A DNA stretch of 16,357 nt from 2-02-FULL-45-10 sp046590235 (GCA_046590235.1 JBKJTY010000025.1:1-16357), one strand, 5' to 3'. Positions 7,878 to 15,359 are shown, counted from the first letter of the stretch. Notes: generated by a model not told the origin, from the letters alone. Numbers and translations are program-made.

Positions 7878-8417
7878 TTATTTATTTTCCGGCTGAGTCA
7901 GTGTATTAGTAACGTACTGGTGTGCGTGTAATTCCTGATAGTCTGGCAACTCAGTCAAACTAGTAAGACCGAGATGACGAATGTAATCCATTGTAACTTC
8001 ATACGATGGCAACAAGCCATCACTATCATTTTCCTTTACCAAACCGCGGATCATGAGATTGCGAATAATCAAACTACAGTTTACACCACGCAATTGCTCA
8101 AGTTCAGGCTTAGTAATAGGACCGCAATATGAAATAACCGTGAGCGTTTCAAGCTGCGCCTTGGTTAACTCACCAGAAATTTCAGCTTTAACAAAATTTT
8201 CTGTTATCGCTTTGTTATCCGGATTAGATACCAACTGCCACTCATCATTGTTATTTAGCAGCACCACCCCAGCAGTCTGATCGTACTTATTTTTAAGATC
8301 TCGGAGCGCTTCAGCGACCGCCTCTTCGGACAGATTCAAAACCTTCGCCATCTTTTTAATCGGCAAGGGTTTAGAAGCTACGAATAAAATTGATTCAACT
8401 TGTCCTAATAGTGACAT
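7878..8417 (-). CDS. scpB: Segregation and condensation protein B
   Basis: The winged-helix (kite) subunit of the bacterial SMC-ScpAB condensin, which organises and segregates the chromosome on the nucleoid. The 179 residues are typical. The N-terminal winged helix opens with LLGQVESILFVASKPLPIKKMA. The second holds the family signature LTVISYCGPITKPELEQLRGV (about 92-112), followed by a RGLV turn. Its ATG is 3 nt after the scpA stop, the usual scpA-scpB pairing, which implies coupled synthesis of subunits with fixed stoichiometry. No smc gene lies in the window. Confidence 0.95.
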   Translation of the reverse strand: MSLLGQVESILFVASKPLPIKKMAKVLNLSEEAVAEALRDLKNKYDQTAGVVLLNNNDEWQLVSNPDNKAITENFVKAEISGELTKAQLETLTVISYCGPITKPELEQLRGVNCSLIIRNLMIRGLVKENDSDGLLPSYEVTMDYIRHLGLTSLTELPDYQELHAHQYVTNTLTQPENK

Positions 8418-8420
8418 ATA

Positions 8421-9113
8421 TTATACTCGAGTTAGCACAAAATCTCCAAATGCGTCTCCTTGGTCAACGGAAACACGCTCTTGTTTGACCAATTCTAGGA
8501 CAGCCAAAAAGCTCACAATCACTTCTGTTTTACTAGCTGCCCCCTTCACAACATCATCAAAATTAAGCTTTTTAAAATCCTGAAGCGCCTTAAATATTGA
8601 TTCAATTTTCTGTTTTACAGAAATTGTCCGATCAATAGAAACTTGTGGCAAAGCAGCAATCGGCTTCAAACGTCTTAAGAGAAATAGAAAAGAATTTTTG
8701 AGATGATTAGACGTTGCGTTTAATGGCATCAAAAAGCCCTCCACTGGTGTTGGGGGTTCAACACGACCATACGCCACCTGTCCCCGTTCCCAGAGCTGCA
8801 ATACCAATTTACTGGCATCAGCGTAGCGCTTATAGAGCTTCAGCTGATCAGCTAACGAAGGTCCTTCATCTTCTTTTGGATAAAGGTATGGTAGCAAATT
8901 TTTTGATTTTAGAAAAACTAACTTACTAGCTACCACCAAAAAGTCAGCTAGCTCTTCCGGATTTTTTTCTTCAAGCGTATCAAGATACTTGAAAAACTGC
9001 TCGGTAACATGTGATAACGAGATATCAGTAATTACCATCTTTTCATCTTCGATCAAAGAAAGAAGTAAATCGAGTGGCCCCTGAAATTGTTCTAATGTTA
9101 CCGCAGCCACCAT
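8421..9113 (-). CDS. scpA: Segregation and condensation protein A (kleisin)
   Basis: The kleisin that bridges SMC heads and binds ScpB. The 230 residues show the N-terminal kleisin signature EQFQGPLDLLLSLIEDEK (about 8-25), then PEELADFLVVASKLVFLKSKNLLP (about 52-75), a variable linker, and a C-terminal winged helix that includes EVIVSFLAVLELVKQERV, which docks on the SMC head. The ATG is 1 nt after the aspS stop (TAA-T-ATG), so it is probably translationally coupled. It is cotranscribed with aspS, scpB and the carboxypeptidase. Confidence 0.95.
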   Translation of the reverse strand: MVAAVTLEQFQGPLDLLLSLIEDEKMVITDISLSHVTEQFFKYLDTLEEKNPEELADFLVVASKLVFLKSKNLLPYLYPKEDEGPSLADQLKLYKRYADASKLVLQLWERGQVAYGRVEPPTPVEGFLMPLNATSNHLKNSFLFLLRRLKPIAALPQVSIDRTISVKQKIESIFKALQDFKKLNFDDVVKGAASKTEVIVSFLAVLELVKQERVSVDQGDAFGDFVLTRV

Positions 9114-9114
9114 A

Positions 9115-10449
9115 TTATTGTTTGTGTTCTGGTGGTGAAAGCTGCAAATCGATGCGGTTCAAATCACGCGGGAAGAGTACCGCTTCTTTGACATTTGGAA
9201 TTTCCAACATGCGAGCCGTAATACGTTCTAACCCAGTTGAACAACCACCGTGTGGCGGCATACCAAATTTAAAAGCTTCTAGGTAGAAAGAAAATTTATC
9301 CGGGTTTAGACCGCGCTCTTTCATGCGAGCAATCAAATCTTCATGAGAATGAATACGCTGTGCGCCACTATTAATTTCTACACCACGGAACAACAAATCA
9401 AAACCGCGCGACAATTCACCTTCATCGGCCATGGTATAGAAAGCGCGAGCGGCTGTTGGATAATGAGTAATGAAAACAAAATCAGAATTATGTTCTTTTT
9501 TCGCCCATTCACAAATCGCTCGTTCCTGTTCCGGCTCAATATCAGCACCGTGTGGCGCGCCTAAAATATCTTGCGCTTCCCACAATTTTAAAATTGGAAA
9601 TTTCGCTGGAGCAAGAGGAAGTTCAATACCACGTTTCTTGAATACATCAGCATGCTTTTCAGTCACGCGAGCCACGATATGCTTAATGACTTTTTCTAAC
9701 ATCACCATGACATCGTACTGATCATTAATAAAGCCCATTTCAAAATCCATTTGCGTAATTTCACTAAGATGACGAGTTGTTGCACTTTTTTCCGCACGAA
9801 AAACTTTGGCTGTCGTAAAGACGCGTTCAAACACACCAGTCATAATTTGTTTGTAGAGCTGTGGACTGGTCGCGAGTGATACTTTCTGGTTATAAAAATA
9901 ATCAACACCAAACACTGCTGCGCCACCTTCAGCATCACCACCAGCTAGTACAGGAGCTTGGAATTCAGTAAACTGTTCTTTTACCAACGCTTCACGGAAC
10001 GATTGAATAATCGTTTCTTGCACTTTAAACGTATCCTGATTACGCTCTGTACGGAGCGTCAATGGCATATGGTCTAAATAAATATCCAAACCCATTTTCT
10101 CATCAGCCGGATCAAACGGTAATGGTTCAGCCTGAGCTAAAACATTAATTTCTTTAGTTAAAATTTCAACAGTACCAGTGGGTAACGCGAGATTTTTTTG
10201 TTTTTCACCACGTTCTTGAACAACACCTTTAATTTCGAGAACCCATTCAGAACGGACATCTTTCATTCGCTCTACTGAAGCAGCTTCCATTTGACTTGGA
10301 ACACAAACCACTTGAACCATACCAGCGCGATCGCGGACATCAAAGAAAACAATTTTGCCCATGTTACGACGAGCATTAACCCAGCCTTTAATCGTTACTT
10401 CTTCCCCTACCTTAGAAACTGTTTCAACCGTTAAAACTCGAGAAAACAT
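9115..10449 (-). CDS. aspS: Aspartyl-tRNA synthetase, archaeal/eukaryotic-type (possibly Asp/Asn non-discriminating)
   Basis: A class II synthetase charging tRNA-Asp. It has 444 residues, against about 590 for the usual bacterial enzyme, and lacks the bacterial GAD insertion. An N-terminal OB anticodon-binding domain (about 1-105, with GWVNARRNMGKIVFFDVRDR) precedes the catalytic core. The core has SPQLYKQ (195-201), motif 2 with FRAEKSATTRHLSE (217-230), FDLLFRGVEINSGAQRIH (350-367), and motif 3 GMPPHGGCSTGLERI (396-410). These are archaeal-type signatures. Such enzymes in bacteria often also charge tRNA-Asn for GatCAB, but sequence alone does not settle this. I chose the ATG at 10449. An in-frame ATG at 10488 would place a perfect TATAAT (10465-10470) inside the gene. 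Confidence 0.93.
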   Translation of the reverse strand: MFSRVLTVETVSKVGEEVTIKGWVNARRNMGKIVFFDVRDRAGMVQVVCVPSQMEAASVERMKDVRSEWVLEIKGVVQERGEKQKNLALPTGTVEILTKEINVLAQAEPLPFDPADEKMGLDIYLDHMPLTLRTERNQDTFKVQETIIQSFREALVKEQFTEFQAPVLAGGDAEGGAAVFGVDYFYNQKVSLATSPQLYKQIMTGVFERVFTTAKVFRAEKSATTRHLSEITQMDFEMGFINDQYDVMVMLEKVIKHIVARVTEKHADVFKKRGIELPLAPAKFPILKLWEAQDILGAPHGADIEPEQERAICEWAKKEHNSDFVFITHYPTAARAFYTMADEGELSRGFDLLFRGVEINSGAQRIHSHEDLIARMKERGLNPDKFSFYLEAFKFGMPPHGGCSTGLERITARMLEIPNVKEAVLFPRDLNRIDLQLSPPEHKQ

Positions 10450-10464
10450 AAAAAAATAGCTTAC

Positions 10465-10470
10465 ATTATA
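10465..10470 (-). promoter_or_regulatory. -10 element TATAAT of the aspS-scpAB unit
   Basis: A perfect TATAAT on the minus strand lies 15 bases before the chosen aspS ATG, predicting a leader of about 8 nt. No good -35 lies at 16-18 bases; a TTGATA is only 12 bases upstream. The site falls in the 67-base gap after the CAP-protein gene, which has no evident terminator. Confidence 0.5.
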
Positions 10471-10516
10471 TGCAGCTAATCTTATCAAAAAGAGGCTCGA
10501 AAAGCAACTAGCAACC

Positions 10517-11686
10517 TTATACCTGCCACAGAAACGCTAAAAGCCCTATAACCAGCATGGTTTGGGCAATAATATGGTGGTGCTGTCGCCTTACTTCAAT
10601 TACAATATTAACCAAAAGAGCAAAAATAAAAAAGATAATGAAAAAAGCATAAACATCCTTTGTTACAGCAAAAATATCAGTAAACGTACTAGAATATTTT
10701 TTAGCAGCTGCGTACTGCTTAACAAATGAAACTGCCGGCGGCTTAACATTAAACCAATTAATGGTAGTTAACGTTTGTTTTTTATTTGCATCAGTAACTG
10801 AAACTGTTGGCAAAATTAACGTAGTAAAAAATTGATCAGCATTACCTGGTACCGTAATTTGACCGACATACACTGAGCTGGTTACTAACTGCTTTAAATT
10901 AAGAGCCAAGGAACCTAACGTAACATACGCTTCACTCACCAACCCAGTAATGACCACACGTGCCTGTAACGTTGTTGAACCTTCATTTTCAAGCCAATAG
11001 AGCCATGATTTTGTTTCGTCCACTTGCACGGTCACAGGCTTTGCGACTTTAACACCCGCAATATTTGCTTCAACTACAGGAACAACATTTTTCTCAGCTA
11101 CTGCAAGCTGTTCTTTAACACGATTGCCAAAATGTTGGGCCACATAAACCACCGGTTCATCACGATACACGCCAGTTTCAAGACCTAAACCAACTTCAGT
11201 AAAATCATTATCAATTAAATTTGCATAATGCTTCGGACTTTTGATCCAGGCATTTACAAGAGATTGCGGATCATTGAACCCTACTGCCAAATTCTCTCCA
11301 GCAACTGTATAAGCGTATCCCGCATGATCTAAAAAATAACCTAATGTACGACCTTTAGAACCTGTATGGCTAAAATAGCGATATTTAGCCATATCATTGG
11401 CTTTTCCTTGCGCTGAGATATCAAGTTTTGGTGCGATATGTAGACTTGGGATTTTCTTTTCCACTCTTGCTTCGTTGGTCAATGCCAAAATAGTCTTATA
11501 CTGCTCATTTAGAACATCTGGATGTAGATATGCTTCTTGAGGCAACATTACTACTAACAAAACAGTGATGAACTTCATAACGCCAAAAACGAGCGTATAG
11601 AATATCGCTCGTTTAGTGTGGAGGACGTGCGGATGATAATTATTTTCCGCGTGAGGTACAAAGAATTTTTTGAATATCTTGATCAT
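10517..11686 (-). CDS. Membrane-anchored CAP-domain (SCP/PR1-like) protein
   Basis: A three-part 389-aa protein. A cytoplasmic His-rich tail (FFVPHAENNYHPHVLH, 8-23) precedes a membrane segment at about 26-48. An extracytoplasmic CAP domain (about 62-187) shows LTNEARVEKKIPSL, YFSHTGSKGRTLG (H107), AGENLAVGF (E131), AWIKSPKHYANLID (H153) and YVAQHFG (H185), i.e. the His/Glu cavity residues of CAP proteins. A beta-rich region follows (about 215-315), then two membrane segments (about 345-363 and 372-388) with a RRQHHH turn between them. CAP domains bind lipids or metals, or act as secreted effectors; the role here is unknown. A promoter-like TGG-TACAAT ends 6 bases before the ATG, suggesting a leaderless mRNA. 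Confidence 0.85.
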   Translation of the reverse strand: MIKIFKKFFVPHAENNYHPHVLHTKRAIFYTLVFGVMKFITVLLVVMLPQEAYLHPDVLNEQYKTILALTNEARVEKKIPSLHIAPKLDISAQGKANDMAKYRYFSHTGSKGRTLGYFLDHAGYAYTVAGENLAVGFNDPQSLVNAWIKSPKHYANLIDNDFTEVGLGLETGVYRDEPVVYVAQHFGNRVKEQLAVAEKNVVPVVEANIAGVKVAKPVTVQVDETKSWLYWLENEGSTTLQARVVITGLVSEAYVTLGSLALNLKQLVTSSVYVGQITVPGNADQFFTTLILPTVSVTDANKKQTLTTINWFNVKPPAVSFVKQYAAAKKYSSTFTDIFAVTKDVYAFFIIFFIFALLVNIVIEVRRQHHHIIAQTMLVIGLLAFLWQV

Positions 11687-11692
11687 GCCACC

Positions 11693-11701
11693 ATTGTACC
11701 A
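11693..11701 (-). promoter_or_regulatory. Extended -10 for a leaderless CAP-gene transcript
   Basis: The minus strand reads TGG-TACAAT, then six bases, then ATG (11684-11686). The normal 7-base spacing places the transcription start on the A of the ATG. A weak TTGCGG lies 18 bases upstream of the -10, right after the stop of the lipoprotein gene. Confidence 0.45.
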
Positions 11702-11722
11702 TTGATGGGATGCTTACCGCAA

Positions 11723-12457
11723 TTACTTTTTGAATTCAACGGTTGAGACGATATCGTAAAGAAGTGCTGCGCGAGCGTTAACTTGTGGATCAAGATTCTT
11801 TCGGTTGGCAATATTTTTTGCAGTCATTTCAACATCAGAACGATTTTTTGCTGTCATGTAAAATGGCTGACCGTATTCAAGTGCGCCAGCTGACGGATCA
11901 ACGAATGTAATACGCGTGTCGTTCACGTATGCCAAATATGTTGTTTGATACTGTTTAGTATCAACATTATAGGTAACAAGAACGATGTAAGGAATTTTGT
12001 TGATCGTTGTACGAGCACCAGCCAAAACGTAATAACCATCAAAATTATTTTCTTTTATAGCTTTCTGGTAAAGTGCAAAATCTTCTTCCCACTTTTCACA
12101 GCCAAATTGTGCTTCACTTTCACAGATTGGACGATTTTTAATCAAAGCTGCTTGCTTTGCTTCTTCTTCCCAAGCTGCACGAGTTTTAGTTGAGAAAAGA
12201 ACCTGATCTAACAATTCACTAGCTCCAGCGCGTTTGCGGAAAAAAATAGTCGCCGCACCTGGAGTGGTGGAACTGGAAGCTGCTTGTAAATAACCTTGGT
12301 AGCGGAAAGAAAGTGGCACGCCAGTAGCTGAAAAAGTCTTTTCAGCATTCGGGTCTTCCGGAGGTTGGTTAGCGTTGACCTGTTCGGGTGTGGATTTACC
12401 ACAACCTGCTACAACCATTAATGAGATGCTCAACAGAGCCAAAATATGCTTTTTCAT
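11723..12457 (-). CDS. Predicted lipoprotein of unknown function
   Basis: The 244 residues begin with a lipoprotein signal peptide: KK, a hydrophobic stretch at 5-17, and lipobox VAGC with C19 as the lipidated cysteine. A linker rich in Pro, Asn and Glu follows (about 21-40), then a soluble extracytoplasmic domain. The domain holds a cysteine pair (C112 and C120, in ICESEAQFGCEKW) that could form a disulfide. I do not recognise a known family. It lies between gap and the CAP-protein gene with its own promoter, so an envelope role is the most that context supports. The ATG at 12457 is fixed by the signal peptide. Confidence 0.8.
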   Translation of the reverse strand: MKKHILALLSISLMVVAGCGKSTPEQVNANQPPEDPNAEKTFSATGVPLSFRYQGYLQAASSSTTPGAATIFFRKRAGASELLDQVLFSTKTRAAWEEEAKQAALIKNRPICESEAQFGCEKWEEDFALYQKAIKENNFDGYYVLAGARTTINKIPYIVLVTYNVDTKQYQTTYLAYVNDTRITFVDPSAGALEYGQPFYMTAKNRSDVEMTAKNIANRKNLDPQVNARAALLYDIVSTVEFKK

Positions 12458-12477
12458 ACGTAAAATCAGATAACAAA

Positions 12478-12490
12478 TAAGTTCAACTTA
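12478..12490. promoter_or_regulatory. Possible operator: 13-base dyad at the lipoprotein transcription start
   Basis: TAAGTT-C-AACTTA is a perfect inverted repeat with a single central base. It lies a few bases downstream of the start predicted from the promoter at 12500-12526, a common place for a repressor site. Short AT-rich dyads also arise by chance. Confidence 0.25.
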
Positions 12491-12499
12491 CATCAGTAC

Positions 12500-12526
12500 T
12501 TTATAGCTAAAGATCACAACTGTCAA
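12500..12526 (-). promoter_or_regulatory. Promoter of the lipoprotein gene
   Basis: A perfect TTGACA (12521-12526) and TATAAA (12500-12505) on the minus strand are 15 bases apart, slightly short. The -35 begins just after the gap stop codon. The predicted start near 12493 gives a leader of about 35 nt. No terminator hairpin separates gap from this gene, so read-through is possible. Confidence 0.6.
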
Positions 12527-12529
12527 CTT

Positions 12530-13528
12530 TTAGGCAAACTGCTCAGCCATTTCAACGAGACGGTGCGCATAGCCTGATTCATTGTCATACCATGCGACAA
12601 CTTTAACCATATTACCACCCACCACGTTGGTAAGTGTAAGATCTACAATACAAGAATGCGTATTACCAATGAAATCAGACGAAACAAGTTGTTCATCAGT
12701 CACTCCAAGAATACCTTTGAAACGTGCGGACCGGGAAGCTTTAGATAAGACATTATTTACTTCTTCGATAGTGACATCTTTCATAATGAGAGCGGTGATG
12801 TCAGACAAAGAAACGGTCGGAACTGGTACACGAATTGCCAAACCATCAAACTTACTATGTAAAGCAGGAATTGCTTCAGTTGTTGCAACAGCCGCGCCAG
12901 TTGTAGTTGGAACAATGTTTTCCGCTGCTGCGCGAGCACGACGTAAATCTTTGTGTGGACCATCTTGCAAATTTTGATCAGCGGTATAACCATGAACCGT
13001 AGTCATCATTGCCTTATCGATTCCAAATTCTTCTTCGAGCACCGCCATAATTGGAGAAATACAATTAGTTGTACAAGAAGCATTATTAATAACTTTAGAA
13101 TGTTCTTTAGCAACATCATTAGAATTTACCGCCATCACATAGGTTGGCACCACTCCACCCTTCGCAGGAGCACTGATGATTACTTTTTTTGCACCAGCTT
13201 TAATATGGAGTTCAGCACCTTCTTGCGATGTAAAACGTCCAGTGCACTCAAGCACCACATCAACTTTTAATTTTTTCCAAGGCAACAATGATGGGTCTTT
13301 TTCAGCTAAAACAGGAATTTTTTTACCATCAACAATCAGGTGCTTTTCATCAAAATCAATTTTACGCTGCCAAGTACCATACGCGGTATCATAACGAAGC
13401 AGATGCGCTAAAGTGCGCGTATCAGTTAAATCATTAATACCAACAATTTTAAGTTTTTTACGATCAAATGCTGCGCGAAATGCTTGGCGACCAATACGTC
13501 CGAAGCCATTAATAGCAATGGAAATCAT
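12530..13528 (-). CDS. gap: Glyceraldehyde-3-phosphate dehydrogenase, NAD-type
   Basis: Oxidises glyceraldehyde-3-phosphate to 1,3-bisphosphoglycerate in the cytoplasm. The 332 residues are standard. The Rossmann motif INGFGRIGR (6-14) is followed by N32-D33, whose acidic residue favours NAD over NADP. Catalytic C152 sits in NASCTTNC and H179 in TTVHGYTADQ. The phosphate-site motif TTTGAAVATTEAIPAL (about 217-232, variant of TGAAKAV) and WYDNESGYAHRLV near the C-terminus are present. The gene lies 10 nt after the deoxynucleoside kinase stop with no promoter between, so it is probably cotranscribed from the rlmI promoter, separate from pgk and eno. Confidence 0.97.
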   Translation of the reverse strand: MISIAINGFGRIGRQAFRAAFDRKKLKIVGINDLTDTRTLAHLLRYDTAYGTWQRKIDFDEKHLIVDGKKIPVLAEKDPSLLPWKKLKVDVVLECTGRFTSQEGAELHIKAGAKKVIISAPAKGGVVPTYVMAVNSNDVAKEHSKVINNASCTTNCISPIMAVLEEEFGIDKAMMTTVHGYTADQNLQDGPHKDLRRARAAAENIVPTTTGAAVATTEAIPALHSKFDGLAIRVPVPTVSLSDITALIMKDVTIEEVNNVLSKASRSARFKGILGVTDEQLVSSDFIGNTHSCIVDLTLTNVVGGNMVKVVAWYDNESGYAHRLVEMAEQFA

Positions 13529-13538
13529 ACGTTATTTT

Positions 13539-14147
13539 TTAGTGAGTGGAAATATAATTTTTAAAAAGATTGTGAAAAACTTCCGGTTGCCTGAAGTCAT
13601 GCTGTTCAACATCAACTGCTATTACTGGAACCCCTAACTGTTCGATCGCTTGCTTTATAAGCGCGTCAGCTTGTTGAATTTTATCCATGGTAACCCAATC
13701 ACCCTCTACACTGATTTGGCGGTTACGTTCTTTTGCTCGTTCAAAAATTAATTCTGGTCGAGCATACAAGTAAACAATAAGATCTGGTTTAGCTAATGTT
13801 TCGTATAAATGATTATACATCTTTTTAAAGAGTGCGTAATCAACTGCATCCAGACCAAGACTGGAATACATATCTGACATTTCAAACAATGTATCTACCA
13901 CCACTTGGAGACCGGCCGATTTTCGGGCTTGAGCAAGTTTATTCTGTTCATGTCGCATCATTAAGAAGGCAAGGTTAACACTTAAACCACTGGAATCAGT
14001 CGCTTTTGGACCAATAACATATGGGTTAGTGCGCCAATCTTCTTCTAGGAAAACCGAACTCGCGTGCTCTTTGAACATACTCCCCAAAGTAGTTTTACCA
14101 GTGGCAACCGTTCCGGCAATGGCAATAATTTTTCCTGAGGAGGACAT
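13539..14147 (-). CDS. Deoxynucleoside kinase-family protein
   Basis: Probably phosphorylates deoxyribonucleosides with ATP in nucleotide salvage. The 202 residues show a P-loop GTVATGKT (12-19), an acidic pair at E35-E36 (FLEEDW) where the family's catalytic base lies, an aromatic and charged helix, D85 ending the next strand (VVVDTLFEMSD), a lid helix with R137 and R141 (FERAKERNRQI), and a C-terminal strand VPVIAVDV. The family's usual [DE]RS triplet is replaced by D-T-L, which resembles the bacterial DY-type subgroup rather than Dm-dNK or dCK. Substrate cannot be read from sequence, and a related AAA-type nucleotide kinase role remains possible. The ATG is 3 nt after the rlmI-like stop. 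Confidence 0.8.
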   Translation of the reverse strand: MSSSGKIIAIAGTVATGKTTLGSMFKEHASSVFLEEDWRTNPYVIGPKATDSSGLSVNLAFLMMRHEQNKLAQARKSAGLQVVVDTLFEMSDMYSSLGLDAVDYALFKKMYNHLYETLAKPDLIVYLYARPELIFERAKERNRQISVEGDWVTMDKIQQADALIKQAIEQLGVPVIAVDVEQHDFRQPEVFHNLFKNYISTH

Positions 14148-14150
14148 ACA

Positions 14151-15344
14151 TTAACTAACCACCGTAAACAAACACTTTAGATATTCCCCTTCTGTAAATG
14201 AAATAAGTTCAGGATGATCAGTGCCGTGTGTATAGGTCTCAAGAATTTGCACAGTTCTACCAGCACTACCAGCCGCTTCTGAAATAGCAAATCGGAAATC
14301 AGTGAGAGTCACATGAGCAGAGCAGGAGGCCGAGACTAGTATGCCATTTTCTGGCAGAACTCGCAATGCTAACGAGTTAATTTTGCGATAACCCTGCAAA
14401 CCTTCTTTAATCTTATGGCGATCTTTTACAAAAGCCGGCGGATCAAGAATAATAACATCAAACTCACCTTTTTCTCGGTCAGCTAAATACTGCTTAACAT
14501 CGGCTAAAATAAATTCGCACTTCTTAGCCGGCAATTTATTAAGCTTCATGTTCTCTTCAGCCAACATAAGCGCGTTTTCAGAAGCATCAACACTTACCAC
14601 TTTCTCAGCGCCAGCTGCCAGAGCATACACTGAAAAACCACCAGTATAACTGAAGCAATTCACTACATTTTTTCCTTCACTGTACTTCATCAACGCCTGA
14701 CGTTTGTCACGCTGATCTAGGAAAAAACCAGTCTTCTGACCACCGATAATATCAACGTAAAATTTAAAACCATTTTCTTTGATAATGACACGATCTGGTA
14801 CTTCGCCCAACAATAAACCAGTAGAGGTTTCAACCTGTTCTGAAGTAGTCGCATCACGCTTTCGATCACGCACATCAGAACGTTCGTAAATACCAGCCGG
14901 CTTCACAATCTTCTTCAATGCCGCAACAATTTCTTTTTTCCAAGCAGCGATACTCTGATTGTGAAATTGCACCGACAAACAATCAGCATATTTATCCACA
15001 ATCAAACCTGGTAACAAATCATTTTCACCATAAATCAACCGATACGAATCAGTCGCTTTCGTAGCCACAAATCTTTCGCGCAATTCAAAAGCACGTTTAA
15101 TGCGCTTCTCAAAAAACGCCGCATTCACTTCTTCACCTTTTTCATACCCCCAAAGACGAACAGCAATCTGCGAATACGAGTTAAAATACCCACTCGCCAA
15201 GTAATTCCCCGCCTCATCCACCAATTCAATCGGTGTTCCCCCAACCAAGCCTTCCGGAATAACCTTAATAGCCCCCGAGAAAACCCAAGGATGCCGCCCG
15301 CGAATCGGCCCAATACGTTTATTGTGTACAGTAAGTGTAGTCAT
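14151..15344 (-). CDS. rlmI: Class I rRNA large-subunit m5C methyltransferase, RlmI-like
   Basis: Probably methylates a cytosine of 23S rRNA (C1962 in E. coli) from SAM. The 397 residues match RlmI (about 396). A PUA domain (about 1-75, GRHPWVFSGAI) is followed by a middle domain with YGENDLLPGLIVDKY and QKTGFFLDQR (203-212), then a Rossmann methyltransferase with NCFSYTGGFSVYAL (229-242), SVDAS (251-255), DPPAF (301-305) and the candidate catalytic C341 in SASCS. The frame stays open to an ATG at 15611, but I reject it: those 89 extra codons lie in the dispersed repeat and would span the TATAAT at 15354-15359. The ATG at 15344 starts exactly at the PUA domain. Confidence 0.9.
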   Translation of the reverse strand: MTTLTVHNKRIGPIRGRHPWVFSGAIKVIPEGLVGGTPIELVDEAGNYLASGYFNSYSQIAVRLWGYEKGEEVNAAFFEKRIKRAFELRERFVATKATDSYRLIYGENDLLPGLIVDKYADCLSVQFHNQSIAAWKKEIVAALKKIVKPAGIYERSDVRDRKRDATTSEQVETSTGLLLGEVPDRVIIKENGFKFYVDIIGGQKTGFFLDQRDKRQALMKYSEGKNVVNCFSYTGGFSVYALAAGAEKVVSVDASENALMLAEENMKLNKLPAKKCEFILADVKQYLADREKGEFDVIILDPPAFVKDRHKIKEGLQGYRKINSLALRVLPENGILVSASCSAHVTLTDFRFAISEAAGSAGRTVQILETYTHGTDHPELISFTEGEYLKCLFTVVS

Positions 15345-15353
15345 AGTGCGGGC

Positions 15354-15359
15354 ATTATA
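15354..15359 (-). promoter_or_regulatory. -10 element TATAAT of the rlmI-dNK-gap unit
   Basis: A perfect TATAAT on the minus strand ends 9 bases before the ATG at 15344, so the leader would be only about 2-3 nt. The -35 region is a T-run at the edge of the dispersed repeat and does not match TTGACA. Confidence 0.5.

Noticed and set aside
8420..8425. TATAAT at the scpA/scpB junction as an internal promoter
   Set aside because: The motif is formed by the last scpA codons and its stop (GTA-TAA-T). No -35 lies at a suitable distance, and scpA and scpB are 3 nt apart as a coupled pair.
10450..10488. Upstream ATG of aspS at 10488
   Set aside because: The 13 extra residues do not resemble the OB domain, and the start would place the perfect TATAAT at 10465-10470 inside the coding region.
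10498..10516. Terminator between the CAP-protein gene and aspS
   Set aside because: The GTTGCT words here form a direct repeat, not an inverted one, and no stable stem with a T-run can be drawn.
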